A stretch of DNA of 11,785 nt from an uncultured Bacteroides sp. (GCA_905197435.1 CAJJYX010000100.1:1-11785), one strand, 5' to 3'; shown: positions 1 through 8,578, numbered from the stretch's first letter. Numbers and translations are program-made. The notes: generated by a model not told the origin, from the sequence alone.

Positions 1-14
1 TACGCATAGGTATA

Positions 15-70
15 AAGCCGTACTTCAAACTCTTCTCCATCCCCAAAAGGAGGTGCTTGAAGTACGGCTT
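15..70. repeat. Perfect 14-bp inverted repeat with 28-nt loop
   Basis: AAGCCGTACTTCAA at 15-28 is exactly the reverse complement of 57-70. The loop contains a smaller CTCC/GGAG pair (35-38 with 49-52), so the RNA could form a two-tier hairpin. On the plus strand the stem runs into CTTCTT, a weak T-tract. It may be a terminator for a gene lying left of the window. Confidence 0.6.
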
Positions 71-151
71 CTTATTGCTGCATCATCCACTGCCAATCAT
101 CAACCTGCAAATTCCCACTACGAAAGAAAGTTTATTTTCTAATTTATCCGT

Positions 152-177
152 CATGCCGTCACAAATGATGAGGCATG
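152..177. repeat. Bulged inverted repeat
   Basis: CATGCC at 152-157 pairs with GGCATG at 172-177, and TCA (159-161) can pair with TGA (169-171) after a one-base bulge. This gives a stem of nine pairs with a 7-nt loop. No T-tract follows, so a terminator role is unsupported. Confidence 0.4.
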
Positions 178-200
178 GAACTGATTGCCAACAACATATC

Positions 201-252
201 TTGTGACAGATACGTGTGACAGATAAAAGTTATGTGTTTTATCTGTCACACG
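201..252. repeat. Perfect 16-bp hairpin with three copies of TGTGACAGATA
   Basis: CGTGTGACAGATAAAA (213-228) and 237-252 are perfect reverse complements around an 8-nt loop. The 11-mer TGTGACAGATA occurs directly at 202-212 and 215-225 and inverted at 240-250. The element lies 38 bp beyond the recO stop. It could be the 3' end structure of recO, although no T-tract follows on the minus strand, or a binding site for a dimeric protein. Confidence 0.6.
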
Positions 253-289
253 CCCTGCGTGGCAACGGGAAATTGCCGCAGAGCCAAAC

Positions 290-805
290 TCAATCGAACA
301 GTTCTTTCAAAACTTCCAAAGACTTCAATACCGGAAAATCGGGCAAGTGCAGACGATAATACTCATTCATAATCGTCAGGCAACGCGCACGTTCCGTACG
401 ATTCATATCAAAGAGATGCATTGTTTCATAGTTCATACGCATCAGCATCGTCAATCGCGACGCCTCTTCCGGTCCTATAAAATCATAATGTAGCTGTGGG
501 CGCAACGGAGTGAAACAAGCATTCTGCAAATCGAAACAGTCACCGCTGTGATAATCTTCCAAGTTAGGATACAATCCGAGAAAGCGCGACAGGCGCATCA
601 AAAAGACCAGATGAAAATTGGCAAAACCGCTGCCACACTCGTCCAGCCAGACAATGGAATGTTGCAAATATGCAAACAAAGGACGGTTTTCGGCCTCCTC
701 ACGCAAAGCACGATACAAAAACTCCGACAAGAACAAAGCAATGGCAGACTTATAAGGATCATAGGGAATCGAGGTAAAAGGATAAAACGACTTTGCCTCT
801 TTCAC
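290..805 (-). pseudogene. recO: recO, DNA repair protein RecO, C-terminal fragment
   Basis: The 171-residue product matches the C-terminal two thirds of Bacteroidales RecO, including the segments [50 protein letters not shown] and [18 protein letters not shown]. RecO helps load RecA onto SSB-coated single-stranded DNA in the RecFOR pathway. Full-length homologues are about 240 residues, so roughly the first 70, which form the DNA-binding OB-fold, are missing. The only near start is a GTG at 803-805 that falls where the family reads straight through (usually ...FRIKEAKSF...). Upstream in frame there are seven more codons (K, Y, I, Y, R, R, H) and then a stop at 827-829, where the plus-strand membrane gene begins. 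The fragment is therefore cut at its 5' end and probably non-functional. Identity is recalled from the family, and the truncation is seen directly. Confidence 0.85.
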
Positions 806-807
806 CT

Positions 808-1059
808 TATATATATACCGTCGGTGCTACGATGGTTGCTTTGGCTCAAATCAATTCCCCGTCCCAATGTAAAAGCCCTACTGTCAAGCGTCTGCGTCGG
901 CAGCAAATATTCGGTGCGCTTTTGCTGGTACTTACGGGTGCGTTCATGCTCTTTACAAGGGGTAATGAGTGGATTGTGTCTCTGACGATAGCTGCCATTC
1001 TTGAACTTTACACTTCGATACGCATCCCGCAGGAAGAAGCGAAAGAAGGTTTGAACTAA
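808..1059 (+). CDS. Small membrane protein, probably missing its N-terminus
   Basis: The frame reads [15 protein letters not shown], then [20 protein letters not shown], then [20 protein letters not shown] and IPQEE. It has hydrophobic stretches at the [26 protein letters not shown] and [14 protein letters not shown] segments, separated by a basic KRLRRQQ loop. This resembles a small uncharacterised Bacteroidales inner-membrane protein family whose members, from memory, carry another transmembrane helix before PYxYTVGA. Here the frame runs upstream only into sequence antisense to recO, with just a TTG at 793 as possible start. An internal ATG at 832 could start a shorter protein. No promoter is visible upstream. 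I take it as a 5'-truncated gene with no assigned function. It ends just before the terminator at 1090-1131. Confidence 0.6.
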   Translation, partial: YIYTVGATMVALAQINSPSQCKSPTVKRLRRQQIFGALLLVLTGAFMLFTRGNEWIVSLTIAAILELYTSIRIPQEEAKEGLN

Positions 1060-1089
1060 TCTGGAAATATATGTTTTGTATAAACAAGT

Positions 1090-1131
1090 GGGACTGAACT
1101 CTTTTTATAGAGCCAGTCCCTTTCTCGTTTT
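1090..1131 (+). terminator. Rho-independent terminator, possibly bidirectional
   Basis: GGGACTG (1090-1096) pairs with CAGTCCC (1114-1120), and an inner CTCT (1099-1102) pairs with AGAG (1109-1112). The plus strand then reads TTTCTCGTTTT. It ends the small membrane gene and lies 34 bp beyond the stop of the convergent glycan-binding protein gene, so it could also end the PUL operon, although its minus-strand T-tract is weak. Confidence 0.7.
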
Positions 1132-1153
1132 GTCATTCTTTTGTGTTATTCAT

Positions 1154-2485
1154 CTATCTTTCTATTTTCTCCACTGTCAGAACTGCCGAAGAAACACCTG
1201 CTGTCACATCAACAGTGAACCGGTAAGCGACACCGTTTTCCGGACTTTTGCCTTCTATGAAGCCCAAGTTGCCGGCATCGCGTCCATTGGTCCCGTCACC
1301 TACAAAAACAAGATCACTGGTGGTGGATAAGGCGTCATTCTTATATTCACCTCCCCAACCCTGCTGGTGGAAGAACTTGAAGTTGATGTCATCTGATTTG
1401 ATTTGCTCTCCCGCTACTACTGTTATTTGATATTTTTTCGCTTCGATCTGCGACATACAGAGGCCTTTTTCTGTGGTCCAACCTACAGCATTGGCAGCTA
1501 CGGAAGGTTTGCCGATGCCATCACCGATAATCCAGAGGGCACCGGTTCCGTCATCATTCAGAGTTGCTGGGCTTGTTCCGTTCATTTTCAATACTTCCAG
1601 ATAATTCAGGGCCAGGTTGGCAATGACGCGATAAGTTCCATCGATGGGCAGGAACCTCAGTGAGCCGTTTTCATCCTTTTCGAAGAAGTCAGGGTCTATC
1701 CAGTACTGGTCGAAGTTGGGAATATCCGTGGTGATGTTGTCTCCTTGTTTCAGATTGAGGTCGATGCTGTAATGATTGTCATCCACCATTTCCATTTCAG
1801 AATCGTTCAGCAGTAGCTTCACGAAAGGGGCGGCTGCATAAGTCAGCGTATTGAAGGAGATGGAATACTCTCCGGCCGACAGGTTGGAGAAAGTAATTTC
1901 GCTGGAGGTGCCTTGTGTAATGGCACCATTACTCCATCCGAAGTTGATTTCGTTACTGTTGGCGCCTACTTTAGGAGCTTTGATGTAGCCTTTTACTTTC
2001 TGTGCAAACTCACCGGTCACGCTATATTGATTTGTTGCGGTTTTTTCCATACGGTATTCTTGGTCTTCCGAAACGAGGGTCAGGTAAGGGAAGTCCGGGC
2101 GGCTTAATGCCACATCATAGCTTTTCTCTGTAATCGTGAAGTTAATGTTTTGCAGAATGAACTTCAGTGTAGCCGTTCCATTGGGGATATTTGCCAGATA
2201 AGGGATAAAGATCTTTCCTGTATAGTCTTGACCGTTCACTTTGGTACGGATTACAGTTTCTGATACCATTTCGTCGCTGAAGTATAATCGCGCTTTCAGT
2301 GTGGAAAGAGGCACATCTGTGTCCGAAGCCTTGATTGTAAAAGGTAGGCTATCACCAAACAAGGCTGAAGAAGGTTCTGCCAGAAAGTCCATTGTCGGGT
2401 TGCCGGGAACCGGAACGTCATCGCTGCAGGCACTCAGCATGGCTATGCCTGCCAATGTCATCAGATAGTATTTAAAGTTTTTCAT
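1154..2485 (-). CDS. PUL surface glycan-binding lipoprotein (SGBP, SusE/F position)
   Basis: The 443-residue product starts with a lipoprotein signal ending in LSAC, with Cys20 as lipidation site, followed by SDD. Acidic residues right after the cysteine are the usual Bacteroides signal for export to the cell surface. A beta-rich, immunoglobulin-like N-terminal part (about 30-130) is followed by further beta-sandwich modules. The C-terminal module carries ALWIIGDGIG (316-325) and an aromatic FKFFHQQGWGGEY loop (369-381), typical of SusE/SusF-like and DUF5121/DUF5125-type binding proteins. No catalytic motif is seen. As last gene of the operon, 27 bp after the GH30 gene, it probably holds the glucan at the cell surface for the GH30 enzyme and SusCD. 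The role is inferred from position and family, and binding specificity cannot be read from the sequence. Confidence 0.85.
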   Translation of the reverse strand: MKNFKYYLMTLAGIAMLSACSDDVPVPGNPTMDFLAEPSSALFGDSLPFTIKASDTDVPLSTLKARLYFSDEMVSETVIRTKVNGQDYTGKIFIPYLANIPNGTATLKFILQNINFTITEKSYDVALSRPDFPYLTLVSEDQEYRMEKTATNQYSVTGEFAQKVKGYIKAPKVGANSNEINFGWSNGAITQGTSSEITFSNLSAGEYSISFNTLTYAAAPFVKLLLNDSEMEMVDDNHYSIDLNLKQGDNITTDIPNFDQYWIDPDFFEKDENGSLRFLPIDGTYRVIANLALNYLEVLKMNGTSPATLNDDGTGALWIIGDGIGKPSVAANAVGWTTEKGLCMSQIEAKKYQITVVAGEQIKSDDINFKFFHQQGWGGEYKNDALSTTSDLVFVGDGTNGRDAGNLGFIEGKSPENGVAYRFTVDVTAGVSSAVLTVEKIER

Positions 2486-2512
2486 TATGATCTTCTGTTT
2501 AATATGTTAGTT

Positions 2513-4018
2513 TTATTTTTTCCAACGGTAAGAAACGACAGCTTTGGCTGGTACTTCGTAGGAGAAGTAGTGTATGCCGTCGCTTACGGTGATTCGCTTG
2601 GCATCTGCATTATTGTTTGCCAATACGAATGCATAGGTGCCATCTGTATTTTCGAAGGCGGAATAGGTGACGCCACTGGCCGTATAACCGGTTGTTCCGA
2701 TGCGTACAGCGCCCGGTTTCACAACTGAAGACATGTGCCCGATAAGGTAATAATGGGAGTTGCGGACAATTTTAGAATAGTTTGTATTGTCAATATCCAC
2801 CGCACCGTAGCAGGTCTTGCAAGAACCGTTTGAAGGGCTTACCGGTCCCAGGTCGCTGTCCAGTACCAGATTCCACACAATGGCACCGCGGCACCAGTTG
2901 TTGGTTGTCCCCAATGCTATTTCTTCCATATCGTTAAGCAGACGTGCTTCCAAATCACGTCCGGAATTCCAAGTTCCGATGGATGTTTCCGTAAAGAGCA
3001 GTTCCTTGTTAGGATAGAGCTTGTGGATATTCAGCAGCTCAGAGCGGTTACCACCATAATTATGGTAGGCAGCACCTGCTATGTATTGTGAGGCCTCTGC
3101 ATCATCATAAATCTTGGTGGGGTAACTCTTTTGGTCGGCCAGGTTGTCATAGTTGTAGTTATGGTCGAAAACATAAATCTTTGTTGCAACTCCAGCTTCT
3201 TTGAAAGCAGGGCCCAGGCCGGTCTTGATGAAGTCACAGGCTTCTTTCCATCCCATGAACAAGGATGCCGAGTTACCGTGGTTCAGTGGTTCGTTCTGTG
3301 GAGTCACAGCATGGATTTTGATTCCTTCCTTTTCGAAAGCTTGTATCCATTTTACGAAGTAGTCACCATACGTTCTGTAATATCCGGGATTCAACTGTCC
3401 ACTGGTCCATGAGTCAAAAGGTACGCGCTCCTCCAGGCTTTTTACTTTCATCCACTTCGGACATGTCCAAGGAGCGGCCATAATCTTCACGGCAGGGTTG
3501 ATTGCCAGAATTTCCTTCAATATGGGAATCACATACTTGGTGTCTTCCATCGGCAGGGTAAAGTGCTCGAGCCCCTTTTCATCGCAGCAAGTGAATTCAC
3601 TGAATGAGAAGTCGGAACAACCGATGGCGATGCGCACATAGCTGAAGCCATAGCCTTCTTTGTCCGAGAAGGTTTCTGTCAGGAACTTCGTGCGGTTCTC
3701 TTGTGTCATCTGCATTAGGTTGTAGCCGGTGGAGCCGGTGATGGCTGCACCGAAACCGTCCATTTCCTGATAGCGGATGGCAGGGGTGAGTGTCACTGTA
3801 GAAGGTGACATATTGCTACCGGTGCCGAAGCCCAGTTCAGACTTTGTCAGGTCATAAGTACGGCTGGTGTTCGTTACATAGATGGTGACATCCTTTGTCT
3901 GTTCCGTGGGCTGCTCCGGTTTAGGGTCCGGCGCAGGGGTGATGTTACTGTCATTGCCGCAGGCTGCCAGTACGGTGAAGCAGCCTAATGCGGTAGTGAA
4001 TATATTTCTTAAATTCAT
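2513..4018 (-). CDS. GH30 glycosidase lipoprotein, probable endo-beta-1,6-glucanase (GH30_3)
   Basis: The 501-residue product has a signal peptide with lipobox LAAC (Cys20), then a Pro/Glu-rich linker to about residue 45. A (beta/alpha)8 GH30 catalytic domain follows, flanked by a beta-sandwich formed by both ends. GH30 landmarks are QEMDGFGAAITGS (84-96), YVRIAIGCSDFS (127-138), APWTCPKWMK (182-191), the acid/base glutamate in TPQNEP (Glu243) and the nucleophile glutamate in LFTETS (Glu344). The C-terminus (about 435-501) is the beta-sandwich with SAFENTDGTYAFVLAN. The TCCDEKG and WTCPKWMK signatures resemble the Bacteroides GH30_3 enzymes, of which B. thetaiotaomicron BT3312 cuts beta-1,6-glucan. 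The retaining mechanism is a family property. The enzyme probably acts at the cell surface and produces oligosaccharides for SusCD. GH30 is clear; the exact substrate is inference. Confidence 0.88.
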   Translation of the reverse strand: MNLRNIFTTALGCFTVLAACGNDSNITPAPDPKPEQPTEQTKDVTIYVTNTSRTYDLTKSELGFGTGSNMSPSTVTLTPAIRYQEMDGFGAAITGSTGYNLMQMTQENRTKFLTETFSDKEGYGFSYVRIAIGCSDFSFSEFTCCDEKGLEHFTLPMEDTKYVIPILKEILAINPAVKIMAAPWTCPKWMKVKSLEERVPFDSWTSGQLNPGYYRTYGDYFVKWIQAFEKEGIKIHAVTPQNEPLNHGNSASLFMGWKEACDFIKTGLGPAFKEAGVATKIYVFDHNYNYDNLADQKSYPTKIYDDAEASQYIAGAAYHNYGGNRSELLNIHKLYPNKELLFTETSIGTWNSGRDLEARLLNDMEEIALGTTNNWCRGAIVWNLVLDSDLGPVSPSNGSCKTCYGAVDIDNTNYSKIVRNSHYYLIGHMSSVVKPGAVRIGTTGYTASGVTYSAFENTDGTYAFVLANNNADAKRITVSDGIHYFSYEVPAKAVVSYRWKK

Positions 4019-4048
4019 ATCTTGTTGATTTTTATGTTACTCATTATA

Positions 4049-5575
4049 TTAATAGCCGGGGTTTTGTATTAGGTTCTCGTTCTGGTCGATGGCTCCTTGA
4101 GGAATAGCCAGCAGATAGGAGTTCTCATTGAACGGATTTTCTTGTGCATGGCGGCCGCTGTCTTTGGCATAAACGGCGTTCATCACTTCTTCCACTTTGT
4201 TGAGACGGCAAAGGTCGTACCAGCGTTGTCCTTCAAAGGCGAGCTCCATGCGGCGTTCGTCCATATAAGCTTTGAGTAATGCTTCTTTACTGCTGCGGGT
4301 GCTTTGTGGAAGTTTGCCTAATCCGGCACGGCTACGGATGCGGTCGATGATGTCGGCTGCACCGTTCAGATCGGGAGTCTCGCCCATAATCTTGGCTTCG
4401 GCTTTGAGAAGCAGGATGTCGGCATATCGCAGATAAATAATACTGTTGAACGCTGAGCGGCATTTGTACATGAAGGCATAATGGTCTGCCGGATAATAGT
4501 TGCTCCATTTACAGTCATACCATACGACAGATTCGTTGTAGCGTTTTGTGTCTCCTTGCTCTTCATAGAGGCGGATAAGGTCACGGGAAGGAGTAATCCA
4601 TTTGGCCCAGGTGAAACTTTCATCCCAGTTGCTCAAGTTGCGGCCGAACATCCAAGTACACCAGTTACCGGAACCCGGAGGAAAGTGAGCTTCAAGAATC
4701 GCCTCCTTGGTATTGCGTACCCGGCAGTCTTTCTTTTCTGCATCATAAGCCCAAAGGTCGCTGAAATCTTCCACAAGATCAAAGCCGTCGGCAGCAAGTT
4801 CATCTGCATACTTGATAACTTTTGTATAGTCGCGCAGAGGCTTTTCTGCATAGACTTTGGCAAGCATGGCACGTGCTACTGATTTGGTCAGTATGCTCTT
4901 GTCGGTAGCATCGTTTGTCGGGGTATTGGGGTTTTCCACTGCTTCAGTCAAGTCTTTTTCTATTTGGGCGCAAGCCTCTTCAGCGGTATTTTGTGGAGGA
5001 AAATAGGTTGGGTACATCTCTTCTACATTGTCTTCGGTGATGTCACCGCCCACGGTAGTGATGACCGGAAAGTTTCCCCATAAGCGTACCATATCGAACA
5101 TGACTATGGCGCGGAATATCTTGGCTTGTGATTGATATTTACCGCGTTCACTCTCACTGAGTGCCTTGAGTTGTTCACAACCTACAATGATACGGTTGGC
5201 AACAGCAATGTCTTCCAATAAACGGTCCCAGTCACGCTTTAGCACAGAATTGGAACCTTCGATGGAATTGGTTTCGTAAGGCACAACTTCAGCACCAGTC
5301 GTTCCGGCATAAGCATTGTCGGCATGTGCATCGCTGATGAGCAGCTTATCCACATACCAGTGCTCTTGCCGGTCACGAAACTTCTTGTGCAAAGTCACCA
5401 TTGAACTCTCTACATCTTGTACACTGTTGAAAATAGGCTTTTCATCAGTATTATTTACTCCTTCTGTTACATCCGAGTAGCTGTCTACTGGATTATAGTC
5501 CAAGTCACATGAGGTGGCGGTCAGTGTCAACAATGCACTATAGACTATACCTTTATATATATGGCTTAATTTCAT
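4049..5575 (-). CDS. SusD/RagB-family glycan-binding lipoprotein
   Basis: The 508-residue product has a lipoprotein signal with Cys23 (TATSC) and the SusD fold landmarks. These include an N-terminal helical segment with DWDRLLEDIAVANRII (115-130), AKIFRAIVMFDMVRLWGNFP (151-170), KSVARAMLAKVY (231-242), YLRYADILLLKAEA (381-394), DERRMELAFEGQRWYDLCR (439-457) and a typical end, AIPQGAIDQNENLIQNPGY (490-508). SusD-like proteins sit on the cell surface as a lid over the SusC barrel, bind the oligosaccharide and hand it over for import. Aromatic residues in the GNWCTWMF and NWDESFTWAKW region (303-326) are candidates for the sugar platform. It lies 18 bp after susC and 30 bp before the GH30 gene in the same operon. 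Length and end are normal for the family. Confidence 0.95.
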   Translation of the reverse strand: MKLSHIYKGIVYSALLTLTATSCDLDYNPVDSYSDVTEGVNNTDEKPIFNSVQDVESSMVTLHKKFRDRQEHWYVDKLLISDAHADNAYAGTTGAEVVPYETNSIEGSNSVLKRDWDRLLEDIAVANRIIVGCEQLKALSESERGKYQSQAKIFRAIVMFDMVRLWGNFPVITTVGGDITEDNVEEMYPTYFPPQNTAEEACAQIEKDLTEAVENPNTPTNDATDKSILTKSVARAMLAKVYAEKPLRDYTKVIKYADELAADGFDLVEDFSDLWAYDAEKKDCRVRNTKEAILEAHFPPGSGNWCTWMFGRNLSNWDESFTWAKWITPSRDLIRLYEEQGDTKRYNESVVWYDCKWSNYYPADHYAFMYKCRSAFNSIIYLRYADILLLKAEAKIMGETPDLNGAADIIDRIRSRAGLGKLPQSTRSSKEALLKAYMDERRMELAFEGQRWYDLCRLNKVEEVMNAVYAKDSGRHAQENPFNENSYLLAIPQGAIDQNENLIQNPGY

Positions 5576-5593
5576 AAATTATTTCTCCCTTTT

Positions 5594-8578
5594 TTAGAAT
5601 TCAACATTGATACCAAAAACGAATGATTTGCTCTGTGGATAAGTTCCGTAGTCGATACCTTGTACGGAACCACTGTTTCCGTACTGGTTCACTTCGGGAT
5701 CCATGCCTGAATAGCTGGTCCAAGTCAGCAAGTTGCTGGCGGTAAAGTAGGGTTGTACACGGCTGATACCCCATTTCTTGAACTGGCGACAACGGATATT
5801 GTAAGAGAGCGAGATGTCCTTGACACGCAGATAACTACCGTCTTCTACAAAGTAAGTGGAATTCTTGATGTTGAAGTTGGCTTTTGGAATATTTGTGATC
5901 TGTCCAGGAATTCTCCAGCGCTTCAAGACTTCTGTTGATTGGTTTTTACCGTCATACATGCCTTCGGTTTCCATGCGGGACACATTGAAGATGTCGTTTC
6001 CGTAGCTTCCTTGGATGAAAATACTCAAACTGAGGTCTTTCCAGATAAAGGTGTTTGTCAGTCCGTATATGAAGTCAGGATTGGGATCGCCGATATAGGT
6101 TCGGTCGGAAGTGGAAATCTTGCCGTCTTCGTTGAGGTCGCGATAAATCAGGTTACCGGTTTCCGGGTCTACACCATCGCTGATGTAACCGTAGAAACCA
6201 CCTAAAGGACGCCCGGGCTCATTGCGTACGATATTTTCCTTTACTACCTCGGCACTGCTTGCTGCTGTATAGATTTTTTGCAATGATAGCTTAGTCAGCT
6301 TGTTCTTGTTGAAAGATATGTTGAAGTCTGTGTCCCAAGAGAATTCGCCGGTCAGGTTGTGAGAGTTGACTGAGAACTCAAATCCCTTATTGGTCATCTC
6401 GCCTTCATTACGGGTGATATTGGTAGTTGCTGCTGCACCTGCAGGCAGACTTACATTCATCAACATGTCTGTTGTCTTCTTGTAATAGTAATCTATGCTG
6501 AAGGTCAGTCTGTTGTTTAGTACGGTCAGGTCAAGACCGATGTTGGTTTGGCTGGTGGTTTCCCATTTCAGGTCACTTGTTCTCAGGTTGGCTTGGCTGA
6601 TACCGGGAACTGCATGGTCGTTGCCTTCTTCAAACCACGGTATGCGGTTGATGTTGTAGCGTTGCAGATATGAGTAATCACCTATGCCGCTTTGGTTACC
6701 GGTCTGCCCCCAGCCGCCACGGAGCTTCAGGTCATCAATCCAAGTGAGGGCTTTCATGAATTTCTCCGACGAAATACGCCATGCAGCCGAGAAGGAGGGG
6801 AAAATACCCCAACGATGGTCGGGATGCAGTTTGGATGAACCGTCGGAACGCATGTTCATGGTAAGCATGTACTTGCTGTCATAGTTGTAGGATACACGGG
6901 CAAAATAGGAAGAGATAGCCCACTGTGAAGCTCCTGATCCGGTACCGTCCCATGAAATTTTATTGGCGGCATTCAGAGTGTGTATTTTATCGTCCCGGAA
7001 GTGCGAACCGTTAATCCAGTTGTTGGTATAGTCCGATTGGGTGTAGGAAGAACCTGCCATGACGTCGATGCCATGTTTCTTGATGTTGGTGTTGTAAGTC
7101 AATACATTATCGAAAACCAATACGGTATTCATGTTTCGGTTGTCGGAGGCTGTTCCGAAACTGTTGCGTCCGTCGGTAGTTGATATCGGATCGAGAAATG
7201 TGGTGCTTACACCGTTGCGACGGTCCAGTGCCACAGATGATTTCAACTTCAGGTTGGGCAGGAAGATGACGGTAGCGGCTCCGGATGCGATGAGGCGGTT
7301 TTCCTTGTTCTTGTTGTTTTTCTGGCGGGCCAGGTTTTCCATCGGGTTCATGATATTTGCTCCATAGAAGTTCTTATTGTATTGATTCGGCTTTTCAGGG
7401 TCCCAAATAGGAGCATAGGTCGGCGTATTGATAACCGAGAGGACTACACCTCCACGGTTGGCACCCGTCCCGGAAATGATGCCGGTGTTTCCGATATTGT
7501 CGGAGTAGGAGATATTGGCACTTACATTCAGCCAACTGCGTATTTGGTTGTCGATATTGGCACGGAAGCTATATCGTTTGAAGTACGTGCCTTCCAAAAT
7601 ACCTTTTTCTTCCAGATAACCGGCAGAGAGGAAGTATTTCATCTTTTCGTTTCCGTTAGATACGGACACTTGATAGTTTTGGGTCTGCCCGGTTTTGTAA
7701 ACCTCGTCAAACCAGTCGGTTTGGTCTGTTAATCCTTCAAGATCTGCGGGATTGACGGCTCCGATTTCTTTCTGTAATTCACGGTATTGTTCTGTATTCA
7801 AAGCATCCATGCTTTTGCCCACTTTCGTCATTCCATATTGTACGTTCAGTGCCACTTTGGCATTGCCTTCTGCTCCGGCTTTGGTCGTAATTAGTACTAC
7901 ACCGTTGGCTGCACGCGAACCATAGATAGCTGCCGATGAAGCATCCTTTAAGATAGAGAGGCTTTCGATATCGTTGGGCGATAAGAAGTTGATATTGTCT
8001 ACAGGTACACCATCCACTACGTATAGCGGGTCGTTGCTACCGTTGAATGAGGTGGTACCACGTACGCGGATACTCATACCTCCGCCCGGCTCACCGCTGG
8101 GCTGCATAACCGACACACCTGCAGCTTTACCTTGCAAGGCTTGTGCTGCCGATACGATGGGGCGTTGGTCCAAATCTTTCGTAGAGACAGTAGATATGGC
8201 AGTGGTCACGTCTTTGCGTTTTACACTTCCATAGCCGATAACTACCACTTCATCCAACAGTTCATTGTCTTCCTGCAATGTGATATTCATGTTAGTGGCA
8301 GCTTTTACCTCTATCGTCTTGTAGCCGATGAAAGATATAACCAGTGTGGCGTTCTGCTCTACACTTAGGGAAAATTCCCCATCCAGATTGGTGACAACAC
8401 CGTTTGTTGTCCCCTTTTCCAATACAGATGCACCAATGACCTCCAGTCCTGTGACATCTACTACTTTACCTGTAGCTGTCAGTCGTTGGGCAAATGCATT
8501 TGTTGACATTAGCAGTACAAGCAATGTCAGAAGGAGCTTGTAACTCCGCGTAAGAAGATCTCTTGTAATCATTCTCAT
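5594..8578 (-). CDS. SusC/RagA-family TonB-dependent outer-membrane transporter
   Basis: The 994-residue product has a signal peptide cleaved after AFA (about residue 30). A carboxypeptidase-regulatory-like domain follows (about 34-103, with GKVVDVTGLEVIGASV and GEFSLSV). Next come the TonB-box region EVVVIGYG (110-117), the plug domain with QALQGKAAGVSV (146-157), RVRGTTSFNGSNDPLYVVDG (171-190) and ILKDASSAAIYGSRAANGVV (209-228), and a large 22-strand beta-barrel ending in the aromatic residue of FGINVEF. It imports oligosaccharides released at the surface, powered by TonB-ExbBD. It lacks the extra N-terminal STN domain used in sigma/anti-sigma signalling, which fits regulation by the adjacent SusR-like protein instead. 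It is the first gene of the operon. An in-frame ATG two codons further in (M3) is an alternative start. Confidence 0.96.
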   Translation of the reverse strand: MRMITRDLLTRSYKLLLTLLVLLMSTNAFAQRLTATGKVVDVTGLEVIGASVLEKGTTNGVVTNLDGEFSLSVEQNATLVISFIGYKTIEVKAATNMNITLQEDNELLDEVVVIGYGSVKRKDVTTAISTVSTKDLDQRPIVSAAQALQGKAAGVSVMQPSGEPGGGMSIRVRGTTSFNGSNDPLYVVDGVPVDNINFLSPNDIESLSILKDASSAAIYGSRAANGVVLITTKAGAEGNAKVALNVQYGMTKVGKSMDALNTEQYRELQKEIGAVNPADLEGLTDQTDWFDEVYKTGQTQNYQVSVSNGNEKMKYFLSAGYLEEKGILEGTYFKRYSFRANIDNQIRSWLNVSANISYSDNIGNTGIISGTGANRGGVVLSVINTPTYAPIWDPEKPNQYNKNFYGANIMNPMENLARQKNNKNKENRLIASGAATVIFLPNLKLKSSVALDRRNGVSTTFLDPISTTDGRNSFGTASDNRNMNTVLVFDNVLTYNTNIKKHGIDVMAGSSYTQSDYTNNWINGSHFRDDKIHTLNAANKISWDGTGSGASQWAISSYFARVSYNYDSKYMLTMNMRSDGSSKLHPDHRWGIFPSFSAAWRISSEKFMKALTWIDDLKLRGGWGQTGNQSGIGDYSYLQRYNINRIPWFEEGNDHAVPGISQANLRTSDLKWETTSQTNIGLDLTVLNNRLTFSIDYYYKKTTDMLMNVSLPAGAAATTNITRNEGEMTNKGFEFSVNSHNLTGEFSWDTDFNISFNKNKLTKLSLQKIYTAASSAEVVKENIVRNEPGRPLGGFYGYISDGVDPETGNLIYRDLNEDGKISTSDRTYIGDPNPDFIYGLTNTFIWKDLSLSIFIQGSYGNDIFNVSRMETEGMYDGKNQSTEVLKRWRIPGQITNIPKANFNIKNSTYFVEDGSYLRVKDISLSYNIRCRQFKKWGISRVQPYFTASNLLTWTSYSGMDPEVNQYGNSGSVQGIDYGTYPQSKSFVFGINVEF

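Larger units (their letters stand above)
1..289. other. Gene-free left edge rich in inverted repeats
   Basis: No convincing coding region is visible between the left edge and the recO stop codon. The stretch instead holds several dyads: a perfect 14-bp inverted repeat (15-28 with 57-70), a stem at 152-177, a perfect 16-bp hairpin (213-252), and a short GGCAA/TTGCC stem (261-265 with 273-277) just past the recO stop. Whether these are terminators, protein-binding dyads or remnants of a mobile element cannot be decided from sequence alone. Confidence 0.5.

Noticed and set aside
548..985. Plus-strand frame of 145 codons across the recO fragment
   Set aside because: It is antisense to recognisable recO codons and then overlaps the membrane gene in another frame. 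The product has no family character.
5594..8578. Sigma/anti-sigma controlled SusC with an STN domain
   Set aside because: After the signal peptide the protein goes straight into the carboxypeptidase-regulatory-like domain, and no sigma or anti-sigma gene is adjacent.
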